From contig NZ_JAAGRY010000017.1 in NCBI RefSeq assembly GCF_015707995.1, positions 1-52,350 of the forward strand: DNA of 52,350 bases, read 5' to 3'. Numbering within the stretch: position 1 is the first letter of the stretch; each line of letters opens with the position of its first letter. The notes beneath the pieces are model-generated. The model had not been told where the DNA came from, did not search any database, and saw only the letters and a list, made by a program, of their open reading frames with translations. This document shows, in pieces, positions 32,124 to 39,418 of the stretch. The translations under genes and the position numbers were made by a program. Source of the DNA: Microbacterium paulum (lineage in GTDB: Bacteria; Actinomycetota; Actinomycetes; Actinomycetales; Microbacteriaceae).

Positions 32124-33514
32124 CAGTCGAACCTCTCGACGTGGATCTGGTCCTCGGGCAGCCCGGCCGCCCGGGCGTCGCGGATTACCAGATCGGCCCA
32201 CGATTGCGGCCCGCACACGTAAAGGTCGGAGTTCAGCAGCTCAGGGAAAACCGTACCGATCGTGACCCCGTGGGCGAGTGACTCGGCTGACATCCAGGTG
32301 GCGAGGCCATGGGGTCGCGGGCCCATCATCGAGAAGACCGTATTGCCGCGCATGCTGCGGAGGGCGCCGACCTCGTTCCACAGGAAGCTCTGCGAGGGGT
32401 CGCTGCCGCGCAGCAGCACGGTGGCCTCGCCGGGGCGCAGCGTCGAGTGCTCGATCATCGAGCGGATCGGCGTGATGCCGATACCCGCCGCGACCACGGA
32501 CAGCTTCGGGGCCACCCGGTGCGCCTCGGTGAACACGCCGTAGGGGCCCTCGATCGACACCCGGGTGCCGGGGCGCACACGGGAGATCGCCGCGCTGCCG
32601 CTGCCGAGGTCGCGCACAGTGAGGCGCGCCGACGACGCCGTAGGAACCGCCGAGAAGGAGATCGGATGGGCGTGCCACCAGGTGGTGCTCGTCCAGAACC
32701 GCCAGATCGCGTACTGCCCGCCTGTCGTCTGCAGGCTGTCAAGGTCCCGCCCGGTGAGGTGGATCGAGACGACGCCGGGGGCGACCTGCTCGACACCGGT
32801 GACCCGGATTCCGTGGCGGGCACTGCGCAGCGCGGGCACCGCGAAGCGGAACATGGCGATGGCGCCAAACGCAAGGACGTATAGCGCGATCCAATAGACC
32901 CGCTGCACGGTGCCGTCGGCGAGCACGCCGCCGGCGCTCAGCTGATGCGGCAGCGCCACGAACACGGCCGCGTAGCTCAGCAGGTGGATGAGGTGCCAGA
33001 CCTCGTATGAGAAGCGCCGCCGCACCGCGACGACCGAGGTGACCACGACGGTGATGAGCAGTCCCAGCCCGAGGTAGGCGAGCGCCATGTCTGGGCCCTG
33101 GAACAGGCTGATGGTCTCGGTGACGACGTTCGACCCGTCGGCCATCGCGGAGCCGACGGTGAGCAGCGCACCGTGGGCGAGGATCAGGTACAGCGCGGGC
33201 TTGCCGAGCTGCCGGTGGAACGCCATCGCGGTGTCCTGCCCGACCACCCGGTCGATCGCCGGGATCCGAGCGGCGAGCACGAGCATCACCAGGATGAGAT
33301 CGGTGCCGACCAGGCCGGTCACGATGCCCGCGGCGGTCAGTGCGGTACCGAGGTCGCTGACGGTGTTCAGGCCGCCGTAGGCGAGCCACAAGGTCACGGC
33401 GGCGGCGACCGATGCCCAGACGAGGGCGATCATCGCGTCGGCCGTGCGCATCCGTCGCCGGCCGCGGATGCGCCGGGTGCGGTCGACCGGGTCGATTGTG
33501 CGGCGGGTGCGCAC
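32120..33514 (-). CDS. Ferric-reductase-like transmembrane flavoprotein (NAD(P)H oxidoreductase)
   Basis: 464 residues. The N-terminal half has about six helices with the heme-ligand histidines of the ferric reductase/NOX fold (AMAFHRQLGK and LILAHGALL; EVWHLIHLLSY and VALPHQLS). The C-terminal half is an FNR module: flavin site (WWHAHPISFS), NAD(P)H-binding VVAAGIGITPIRSMIEHS, and the end YVCGPQSWADLVIRD. It would move electrons from cytosolic NAD(P)H across the membrane to the FMN-binding partner. GTG 33514 is the start. First gene of the operon; its promoter region contains the palindrome at 33594. Confidence 0.9.
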   Translation of the reverse strand: MRTRRTIDPVDRTRRIRGRRRMRTADAMIALVWASVAAAVTLWLAYGGLNTVSDLGTALTAAGIVTGLVGTDLILVMLVLAARIPAIDRVVGQDTAMAFHRQLGKPALYLILAHGALLTVGSAMADGSNVVTETISLFQGPDMALAYLGLGLLITVVVTSVVAVRRRFSYEVWHLIHLLSYAAVFVALPHQLSAGGVLADGTVQRVYWIALYVLAFGAIAMFRFAVPALRSARHGIRVTGVEQVAPGVVSIHLTGRDLDSLQTTGGQYAIWRFWTSTTWWHAHPISFSAVPTASSARLTVRDLGSGSAAISRVRPGTRVSIEGPYGVFTEAHRVAPKLSVVAAGIGITPIRSMIEHSTLRPGEATVLLRGSDPSQSFLWNEVGALRSMRGNTVFSMMGPRPHGLATWMSAESLAHGVTIGTVFPELLNSDLYVCGPQSWADLVIRDARAAGLPEDQIHVERFDW

Positions 33515-33593
33515 GGGGACGGTGGGTGCCGTTCTGAGAGTGATCGTGTTCTCGATTCGGGTGAGTGTCTTCTACCCTCCCTACAATCGTCCT

Positions 33594-33610
33594 GAATTCT
33601 TCCAGATTTC
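33594..33610. promoter_or_regulatory. Operator copy 1 (GAATTCT-N3-AGAATTC family)
   Basis: GAATTCT (33594-33600), TCC, AGATTTC (33604-33610): one mismatch from a perfect palindrome. It lies between the reductase operon (minus, start 33514) and the VIT gene (plus, start 33684), so it can serve both. It is very AT-rich for this genome and matches the site at 34488. Confidence 0.65.
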
Positions 33611-33683
33611 TTAGCCGAAATTCCCCGGGTCGCTTAGCCTCACCAACGTTGAAGTGCCGGGACATCGGTGCTTGAGTGAGCGC

Positions 33684-34418
33684 ATGTCGACCGATGGATA
33701 CACCGAACCCCCGCTACACGCCAACGAACCTCACCGGGGAGGCATCGCGCAGCGCCTCAACTGGCTGCGCGCCGGCGTACTGGGGGCCAACGACGGTATC
33801 GTCTCGGTGGCGGCGATCGTCGTGGGCGTCGCCGGAGCCACGAGCTCGACCGGTCCCATCCTCACCGCGGGCGTGGCGGGCTTGGTCGGCGGCGCAATCT
33901 CGATGGCGCTCGGGGAGTATGTGTCAGTCAGCAGCCAGAGCGACAGCGAGAAGGCCCTCATCGCGAAAGAGCGCGCCGAGCTGCGCGACATGCCCGCCGA
34001 GGAGCTCGACGAGCTCACAGCCCTGTACCGAGCCAAGGGCCTGAGCGAGAGCACTGCTAGCCAGGTGGCCATTGAGCTCACCGAGCACGACGCCCTAGCG
34101 GCGCACCTCTCGATCGAACTCAACATCGACCAAGACGATGTGGTGAGCCCCTGGCATGCGGCGGCGTCGTCGGCGGCGGCTTTCACCATCGGGGCAATCC
34201 TGCCAATGCTCGCCATCCTGCTTCCCCCGGCGGACTGGCGCATCCCCGTGACCTTCGTCGCCGTTCTCCTGGCTCTCGCGGTCACCGGCACGCTGTCGGC
34301 TACAATCGGCGGCAGCTCACGGCTGCGGGCCACGCTGCGAGTCGTCATCGGAGGAGCGCTGGCACTCGCGGCGACCTACGGGGTGGGGGTGCTCCTAGGA
34401 GCATCCGGAGTCGTCTGA
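33684..34418 (+). CDS. VIT/CCC1-family iron/manganese transporter
   Basis: 244 residues with the VIT1 layout: LNWLRAGVLGANDGIVSVAA opening the first helix, GAISMALGEYVSVSSQSDSEK with the conserved Met and Glu, a cytoplasmic metal-binding helical hairpin rich in Glu (KERAELRDMPAEELDEL), and three C-terminal helices. These proteins export or sequester Fe2+/Mn2+. The ATG at 33684 is preferred to one ten codons earlier because of family alignment. Its place next to a ferric-reductase-like operon suggests joint iron handling. Confidence 0.92.
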   Translation: MSTDGYTEPPLHANEPHRGGIAQRLNWLRAGVLGANDGIVSVAAIVVGVAGATSSTGPILTAGVAGLVGGAISMALGEYVSVSSQSDSEKALIAKERAELRDMPAEELDELTALYRAKGLSESTASQVAIELTEHDALAAHLSIELNIDQDDVVSPWHAAASSAAAFTIGAILPMLAILLPPADWRIPVTFVAVLLALAVTGTLSATIGGSSRLRATLRVVIGGALALAATYGVGVLLGASGVV

Positions 34419-34487
34419 CTCCTCGGCCGTGAGGTATCGACGGGGCGTGACGGGTAAGCCCCGTCCGCGGCTCATGGCCGCTTCAAA

Positions 34488-34504
34488 GAATTCTGGAAGA
34501 ATTC
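34488..34504. promoter_or_regulatory. Operator copy 2, perfect palindrome
   Basis: GAATTCT (34488-34494), GGA, AGAATTC (34498-34504). It ends 17 bases before the ATG of the DUF2231 gene, overlapping its probable promoter. Read on the opposite strand it matches the copy at 33594 in 18 of 19 bases with flanking TT included. Confidence 0.68.
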
Positions 34505-34521
34505 TTGCCCAGCCTTGAATC

Positions 34522-35058
34522 ATGTTCGACACATTCTTTGGGCTTCCCCTGCATCCGTTCATCGTGCACGCGACAGAGGTGATCGTTCCGCTTGCTGCGG
34601 TCCTCGTCGTCTTGACGGCAGTCTGGCCCCGATGCCGTCGGTGGGCGGGATATCTGCCGCTCGGCGCCTCGCTGGTCGCGCTCGTTCTCGTTCCCCTCTC
34701 AACACAATCGGGCGAGCGACTCGAGGCTCGTGTTGGTGAGAACGATCTCATCGAAACTCACGCCAACCTGGCCGACGGACTCTTACCCTGGGTCATCGGT
34801 CTCGTCGTCGTAGCGGCCGCGCTGCTGTGGTGGAACATCCGGGAGAAGCGCGCGCGGCTCACAGCATCCGAGGAGGTTAAACCGTCGGTAGCTTCACGGC
34901 CTGGCCCCCGGTGGGCGCCAATCGTGCTGCTCGTTCTCGCCCTAGTGGTCTCGGGAGGAACGACCGTGCAAGCCATTCTCATCGGCCACAGCGGCGCCGC
35001 GGCTGTCTGGACCGAAGACATGAGCACGCCGACATCGGGAGGCGATGAATCAGACTGA
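34522..35058 (+). CDS. DUF2231 membrane protein
   Basis: 178 residues with four predicted helices. It starts MFDTFFGLPLHPFIVHATE, whose L-P-x-H-P-x-x-V-H motif defines DUF2231, often seen with redox or metal genes and proposed to bind heme. Further on: RVGENDLIETHANLADGLL with two conserved His/Asp positions. The palindromic operator just upstream places it in the same regulon as the reductase operon. Confidence 0.88.
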   Translation: MFDTFFGLPLHPFIVHATEVIVPLAAVLVVLTAVWPRCRRWAGYLPLGASLVALVLVPLSTQSGERLEARVGENDLIETHANLADGLLPWVIGLVVVAAALLWWNIREKRARLTASEEVKPSVASRPGPRWAPIVLLVLALVVSGGTTVQAILIGHSGAAAVWTEDMSTPTSGGDESD

Positions 35059-35097
35059 GGTACCACGGCCTCGGACACAGAAAACCCGTCAGAATTG

Positions 35098-35127
35098 GTG
35101 CCCGATAGACGGTCCCCTAACGGGCAC
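35098..35127. repeat. 30-bp repeat copy 2, ends GTGCCCG / CGGGCAC
   Basis: Inverted arms GTGCCCG (35098-35104) and CGGGCAC (35121-35127), with inner TAG/CTA pairs, so this copy is the more palindromic. Same orientation and spacing as the copy at 28656. Confidence 0.65.
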
Positions 35128-35281
35128 TTCGCTTCCAATCGCGATGCCGCGTCCGCGTCGTTGCTGGGATGCACGTTTACCCCGCGCGATTTGAATGCCC
35201 ACAAGGGCGCCCTATCTGCAACACGATCTAGTGTCTTATAACTCTAGGGTTGCGAGACGTCTCATCTGCCTGAGTGTTGAG

Positions 35282-35298
35282 GACTTCGGACACTGACA
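35282..35298. repeat. Direct repeat flanking resolvase, left copy
   Basis: GACTTCGGACACTGACA; recurs at 36090-36106 with one difference. The two copies sit either side of the resolvase gene about 810 bases apart. Confidence 0.6.
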
Positions 35299-35406
35299 TG
35301 GTTCGCGAGTTTCCCAGGCTCGGCGATTCTCACAACTATGTCTCACAAGTGATTGACAAGATACGAGTACACACCCTTAGTTGCGAGACACCTGGAGAAC
35401 CCTGAA

Positions 35407-35988
35407 ATGGCAAAGCTGATCGGCTACGCACGAGTGTCCACCCGTCAGCAGTCAACGGATCGCCAAGAAGTGGACCTTTTGGCTGCGGGGGTCCGCCGCG
35501 ATGACCTGTACACCGATCACGGAGTATCCGGTGCCCGGGCCTCTCGCCCCGAGTTCGACCGTGCGATCGAAGCAGTCGAGACCGGGGACACTCTGGTCAT
35601 CACGACACTGGATCGGCTGGGCCGATCGACACAGAACATGCTCGCCTTCGCAGACGAGCTCCGCGCTCGTGGCGCAGGATTGCGCGTGCTGAACCTTGGA
35701 GGCGGCGACGTCGACACGTCCACGCCGATGGGGTCGATGCTGTTCACCGTCATGGCAGCACTCGCGCAGATGGAACACCAAATCAAGCGTGAGCGCATCG
35801 TTGACTCGATCAGCAAACGACGCATCGCCGGCAAGGATCTCGGCGGACGCCGGCAACGAGTCACGGACAGCCAGATCCGCAACGCCCTCCACCTCGTACA
35901 AAGCGGCCAGCCAACAGCACAGGTCGCCCGCGACCTCGGAATGTCCCGCGCAACCTTCTACCGCCGGTCAAGAGCACTCACCGATTAG
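35407..35988 (+). CDS. Serine recombinase (resolvase/invertase family)
   Basis: 193 residues. The catalytic domain opens MAKLIGYARVSTRQQ with nucleophile Ser11, followed by RPEFDRAIEAVETGDTLVI and LDRLGRSTQNML with the conserved Arg residues, then FTVMAALAQMEHQIKRERI and a C-terminal helix-turn-helix SGQPTAQVARDLGMSRATFY. Size and layout are those of Tn3-type resolvases and DNA invertases, not large serine integrases. ATG 35407 is supported by the conserved start. No transposase is adjacent. It is likely responsible for rearrangement at one of the repeat pairs around it. Confidence 0.93.
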   Translation: MAKLIGYARVSTRQQSTDRQEVDLLAAGVRRDDLYTDHGVSGARASRPEFDRAIEAVETGDTLVITTLDRLGRSTQNMLAFADELRARGAGLRVLNLGGGDVDTSTPMGSMLFTVMAALAQMEHQIKRERIVDSISKRRIAGKDLGGRRQRVTDSQIRNALHLVQSGQPTAQVARDLGMSRATFYRRSRALTD

Positions 35989-36089
35989 CACTCGACCGCA
36001 AAGTGTCGGTTTGTGCACACCAGTACAGATCGGGCGTTGTCCACAGTCCCCAGCACAATGCCCGGATTACTAGGGCCAGCTGTGCCGAC

Positions 36090-36106
36090 GACTTCGGACA
36101 ATGACA
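36090..36106. repeat. Direct repeat flanking resolvase, right copy
   Basis: GACTTCGGACAATGACA, 16 of 17 identical to 35282-35298 and in the same orientation. Recombination between the copies would remove the resolvase gene. Confidence 0.6.
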
Positions 36107-36130
36107 ACCTGGTGGGCGACGTCGACGAGC

Positions 36131-36156
36131 CTGCCGTAAACGATCGTTTGCGGCGC
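36131..36156. repeat. 26-bp terminal-inverted-repeat-like end, left
   Basis: CTGCCGTAAACGA then TCGTTTGCGGCGC. Its reverse complement matches 41868-41893 at 25 of 26 positions. The pair encloses YeiH, LysR and the cadmium operon. Confidence 0.75.
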
Positions 36157-36183
36157 GTAGTGACGCCCTGGTGCCGGCCATGT

Positions 36184-37245
36184 TCAGCCGGCGAGGGTGA
36201 CTCCGCAATAGGCGATGGTGGCGACGAGGAGGGTGGAGAGCGCGGCGAGGGCGAAGGGCTTGAGGCCCACCTTGATGAGGTTCCGAATCTTGACGCCGCA
36301 GCCGAGTCCGAACATCGCTGCAGCCAGCAACCCTGTCTGCAGCAGCCCGCCGGTCGTCAGCACGAAGTCCGGCAGAGGGATAAAGGAACGCAGGAGCACC
36401 ATGGCGATGAACCCGATGATGAACAGCGGGACGATGGGCGGCAGCTTCGAACTCGACCTCTGTTGACTGGGTTCGCCTGCCGTACGGCTGAGACGGCGCT
36501 GCCGGATGCTAAGGATGGCCACGACAGGGGCGAGCAGCAGCACTCGGGCGAGTTTGACGATGACCGCGACCGTGAGCGCTCCGCCACCGATGATGCCTCC
36601 AGCGGCGACGACTTGCGCGATTTCATGGATGGAACCCCCTGCCCACATCCCGGCCGTCTCGGAGCCCAGGCCAAGCAGGTCCGTGATCAGTGGGACGAGG
36701 GGAATCATCAGCGTTCCGAAGATCACCACGAGGGCGACCGCGGTGATGGTGTCTTCCTCGGCCTCGTCGTCCGGATCGGTGACCCCTGCCGCGCCCGCCA
36801 CGGCTGCCGCGCCGCAGATGGAGAATCCGCAGGCGATTAGCAGCGAGAGCCCGGATGGAACCCGTAGCAGCTTCCCCAGGAGAACGGTGCCGAACAGTCC
36901 GCCGGCGACAATGCACACGATGACGACCAGCATCGGGGCTCCGAGTTCGAGGATGTCTGTCAGTACCAGTTGGAGTCCGAGGAAGACGATGCCGGCGCGC
37001 AGGAGCTTTTTCGCGGAGAAGTCTATGCCGTCGGAGGCTGCCGCTGGCAGCCGGACGACGTTGGCCAGGAGTACGCCAAGCACGATCGCGATAATGAGCG
37101 GGCTGACTCCCGGCAGCAGCAGGCTGACCCCGTACGATGCTCCGGCCGCGGCGAGGCAGAGGACAAGCCCGGGCAGCAGCGCGCGGACTCGGGCAAGCAG
37201 CGTGTGTTCCGGTCGGGCGGTCGCAACGTCCTGGGCATGGGTCAT
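36184..37245 (-). CDS. YeiH/YadS family putative sulfate exporter
   Basis: 353 residues, about ten membrane helices, family UPF0324 (YeiH). Typical features: LIIAIVLGVLLANV, FSAKKLLRAGIVFLGLQLVL, CGFSICGAAAVAGAAG, and WAGGSIHEIAQVVAAG with the conserved His-Glu. Members are proposed to export sulfate or sulfite-related anions; the function is not firmly proven. ATG 37245. It is divergent from a LysR gene, the common arrangement for this family. Confidence 0.92.
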   Translation of the reverse strand: MTHAQDVATARPEHTLLARVRALLPGLVLCLAAAGASYGVSLLLPGVSPLIIAIVLGVLLANVVRLPAAASDGIDFSAKKLLRAGIVFLGLQLVLTDILELGAPMLVVIVCIVAGGLFGTVLLGKLLRVPSGLSLLIACGFSICGAAAVAGAAGVTDPDDEAEEDTITAVALVVIFGTLMIPLVPLITDLLGLGSETAGMWAGGSIHEIAQVVAAGGIIGGGALTVAVIVKLARVLLLAPVVAILSIRQRRLSRTAGEPSQQRSSSKLPPIVPLFIIGFIAMVLLRSFIPLPDFVLTTGGLLQTGLLAAAMFGLGCGVKIRNLIKVGLKPFALAALSTLLVATIAYCGVTLAG

Positions 37246-37301
37246 GCATCCATCATTTCCTCGGACCGCTCGTGCGAGTAGAGGCAGATACCGTCCGCCA
37301 T

Positions 37302-37316
37302 ACAAGTTATGCTTGT
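37302..37316. promoter_or_regulatory. LysR box
   Basis: ACAAG-TTATG-CTTGT, a perfect 5-bp inverted repeat of the T-N11-A type (TACAAG to CTTGTG). It lies between the divergent yeiH-like and lysR genes and overlaps an in-frame upstream ATG (37309), supporting the later start of the lysR gene. Confidence 0.65.
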
Positions 37317-37332
37317 GCTTGGGAGGCGGAAG

Positions 37333-38238
37333 ATGCGCAACGGGCCGGACTTGGAGGCACTGCGAGCCTTGGCGCTCGTCGTGAAGGAAAGCAGCATGTC
37401 GGCGGCAAGCACGCAGTTGGGCGTGAGTCAGCAGGCGGTGTCTCTGCGCATCCGGAAACTGGAAAAAGATTTGCGCGTGCGACTCCTGGTGCGTTCTGCA
37501 CGGGGTTCGCGATTGACTCCGGCGGGCGAGCTGATTGTCGGCTGGGGAACAACGCTGCTGACGGCGGCCGATGAGTTCTCGGATGCTGTCGATTCGCTCC
37601 GCACGGATCGCGGGAAGATGATGCGCATCGCCGCGAGCCTCACGATCGCAGAACACCTCCTACCGGAATGGATCGCCCGGTGGCGCATCTCTCACGGCGA
37701 TGACGGCCCGGTCGTTCAGCTCACAGCCGCCAACAGCAGCACGGTCGTCGAGGCCATACGCGAGGGAACCGCAGACCTCGGGCTCATCGAGACCCCTGTC
37801 GTTCCCGCCGGCCTCCGGTCAGTCACTGTTGCTTACGACACCATCGAAGTCGTTGTGCAGCACGGTCACCGGTGGGCGAAGACCCGCCAGGTGTCCGTTC
37901 GTGAACTGGCGGCCACTGGGTTGGTGCTCCGCGAGACCGGCAGCGGCACCCGACGAGCGCTCGAGAACGCCCTCGCCGTGGCGGGCTTTCCACTCGCAGC
38001 CGAGCCCGCAGCCGTGCTGACGACCACGCTCGGCGTTCGCAGCGCGATTATGGCCGGCATCGCCCCCGGCGCGCTGAGCTCCCTCGCAGTGTCCGAGGAC
38101 ACCCGTGCCGGCCGACTCGTCCGAGTTCGGATCAACAATCTCCAGATCACCCGCCCGCTCACCGCCATCTGGGCGGGGACGGCTCCGCCGCCTCATGTAC
38201 GGGACTTCCTGGATGTCATCGCCCGAACTGACCGGTAA
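37333..38238 (+). CDS. LysR-family transcriptional regulator
   Basis: 301 residues. The N-terminal helix-turn-helix is LEALRALALVVKESSMSAAS, QLGVSQQAVSLRIRKLEKDL; the effector domain begins near MMRIAASLTIAEHLLPEWI and includes LIETPVVPAGLRSVTV. The layout is close to YeiE/CysB-like regulators found beside yeiH. ATG 37333 has GGGAGG six bases upstream, and is preferred to ATG 37309, which lies inside the LysR box. It likely activates the divergent exporter gene. Confidence 0.92.
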   Translation: MRNGPDLEALRALALVVKESSMSAASTQLGVSQQAVSLRIRKLEKDLRVRLLVRSARGSRLTPAGELIVGWGTTLLTAADEFSDAVDSLRTDRGKMMRIAASLTIAEHLLPEWIARWRISHGDDGPVVQLTAANSSTVVEAIREGTADLGLIETPVVPAGLRSVTVAYDTIEVVVQHGHRWAKTRQVSVRELAATGLVLRETGSGTRRALENALAVAGFPLAAEPAAVLTTTLGVRSAIMAGIAPGALSSLAVSEDTRAGRLVRVRINNLQITRPLTAIWAGTAPPPHVRDFLDVIARTDR

Positions 38239-38254
38239 CGATCGATTTCGGCGC
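38229..38254. repeat. Degenerate copy of the 26-bp end repeat
   Basis: The core AACGATCGATTTCGGCGC (38237-38254) and flanks match the 36131 copy at 19 of 26 positions in the same orientation. It overlaps the end of lysR and sits just left of the cadmium operon, so with 41868 it would enclose that operon alone. Confidence 0.5.
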
Positions 38255-38279
38255 GGTCTGTCGCCGTGAAGCATCGGGG

Positions 38280-38813
38280 TCAGTCTTTGGACTCATCACC
38301 GCCCCGGATCATAAGGAACCCTCCGGCGATCGCGGCAGCGAAGATCACGATGTCGGCAATGTTCCCGATGAACCAGTTCCCGTAGGCGAGGAAGTCAACG
38401 ACGTGCCCCTGGGCGAATCCCGGATCCCGGAAGAGGCGGTCGCCTGCATGTGAGGCGGCAGCTCCACCGAGCGCGCCGACGATGACCGCCCACCCCAGGC
38501 GGCGAATCCGGAACGCGAACACGATCGCTGTGACGGTGGCTGCGACAGCGAGCAACGCGAACACCCAGGTGAAGCCCTCCCCGAACGAGAATGCCGCACC
38601 GGGGTTGTACGCGAGTTGCAGGCCAAGCAGGTCACCGATCAGCGGGATGCGCTCGCGCTCGGTGAGGGTCGCTTCGGCCCACGCTTTCGTCCCCTGATCG
38701 ATCAGAACGACGACCAGCGCGATCAGGAGCGCTCCGCCGGTGAGCTGCCAACGCCGCGCGGACGGCAGCTGTCGCGCAACAGACGGCTGAGATTCTGCCT
38801 CGGACGATGTCAT
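38280..38813 (-). CDS. lspA: Signal peptidase II (LspA), cadmium-operon copy
   Basis: 177 residues, four membrane helices: VVVLIDQGTKAWAEA in helix 1, LGLQLAYNPGAAFSFGEG, then the catalytic Asp pair in ASHAGDRLFRD and IGNIADIVIFAAA. It would cleave prolipoprotein signal peptides, but as the last gene of a CadA/CadD operon it is probably an accessory paralogue, like the LspA-type PbrC in lead-resistance operons. Its ATG overlaps the cadD stop as ATGA. The chromosomal housekeeping copy is presumably elsewhere. Confidence 0.93.
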   Translation of the reverse strand: MTSSEAESQPSVARQLPSARRWQLTGGALLIALVVVLIDQGTKAWAEATLTERERIPLIGDLLGLQLAYNPGAAFSFGEGFTWVFALLAVAATVTAIVFAFRIRRLGWAVIVGALGGAAASHAGDRLFRDPGFAQGHVVDFLAYGNWFIGNIADIVIFAAAIAGGFLMIRGGDESKD

Positions 38814-39418
38814 GCGAGGACCTCGATCAAGCGGACGATGACGCCGGATTCGATCAGGATGAACAGCCCAAGACCGATGAACACGGCCGGTACGAGCCAG
38901 TGCTCGACGCGCTCCAGTCCCTCGGTGACGGCCTTGTTGGTGCCGATCAGCCGCCCGGCGGCGCACCATACGGCGACGAGGATGAGGAACACGACGATCA
39001 TGACGGCGACGTCGCCTGGCGTGCTGGTGCGGAAGATCGGCGTGTACAGGGAGATGTTGTCCGCACCGTTGGCGATCGTGATTCCCGCGACCCCCCATAG
39101 TCCGACCGCGGTGATCTTCGAGTCGTCATCATCGTCATCGCTGTTACGGCGCAGGCCGCGAATGAGCGTCCAGATGCCGATGCCGAGCGGGATCAGGCCG
39201 AGGAAGCCGACCCATTCGTCCGGGACGATGGTGAGGCCGAGCGCAGCGATCACACTGATTACGACGAGGGTGATGAAGCCGAGGTATTGACCTGCAACGA
39301 TCTGCCATGGCCGGGGTTTTCCTCGGCTGGAGGCGAGGAACAGCACGGTGAGGACGACAATGTCGTCGATGTTGGTCGCGGCGAACAGGCCGATCGCTGA
39401 CCCGATGGTGGCGAGCAT
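38810..39418 (-). CDS. cadD: CadD-like cadmium resistance transporter
   Basis: 202 residues, five or six helices of the CadD/LysE-superfamily type: LFAATNIDDIVVLTVLF near the start with the conserved Asn-x-Asp-Asp, GLWGVAGITIANGADNISLYTPIF in the middle, and a C-terminal helix. An Asp-rich loop (NSDDDDDDSK) lies between helices 3 and 4 and could attract divalent metal. Expected to export Cd2+. The ATG shares a base with the CadA stop (TGATG). Confidence 0.92.
   Translation of the reverse strand: MLATIGSAIGLFAATNIDDIVVLTVLFLASSRGKPRPWQIVAGQYLGFITLVVISVIAALGLTIVPDEWVGFLGLIPLGIGIWTLIRGLRRNSDDDDDDSKITAVGLWGVAGITIANGADNISLYTPIFRTSTPGDVAVMIVVFLILVAVWCAAGRLIGTNKAVTEGLERVEHWLVPAVFIGLGLFILIESGVIVRLIEVLA

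Larger units (their letters stand above)
35059..35406. other. Intergenic region upstream of resolvase
   Basis: About 350 bases without a confident gene. It holds the 30-bp repeat copy (35098-35127), a perfect 10-bp palindrome GAGACGTCTC (35254-35263), the direct repeat 35282-35298, an inverted pair TGTCTC/GAGACA (35339-35344 / 35385-35390), and a weak promoter TTGACA (35353-35358) plus TTAGTT (35377-35382). Together these resemble a res-type site for the adjacent recombinase. Confidence 0.55.

Noticed and set aside
35407..35988. Resolvase as a large serine integrase of a prophage
   Set aside because: At 193 residues with a short C-terminal helix-turn-helix it is a small resolvase/invertase type, and no phage structural genes are present.
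36013..36840. Plus-strand ORF opposite the YeiH gene
   Set aside because: It is a hydrophilic Asp/Arg/Glu-rich shadow of the membrane-helix codons on the other strand, a usual artefact.
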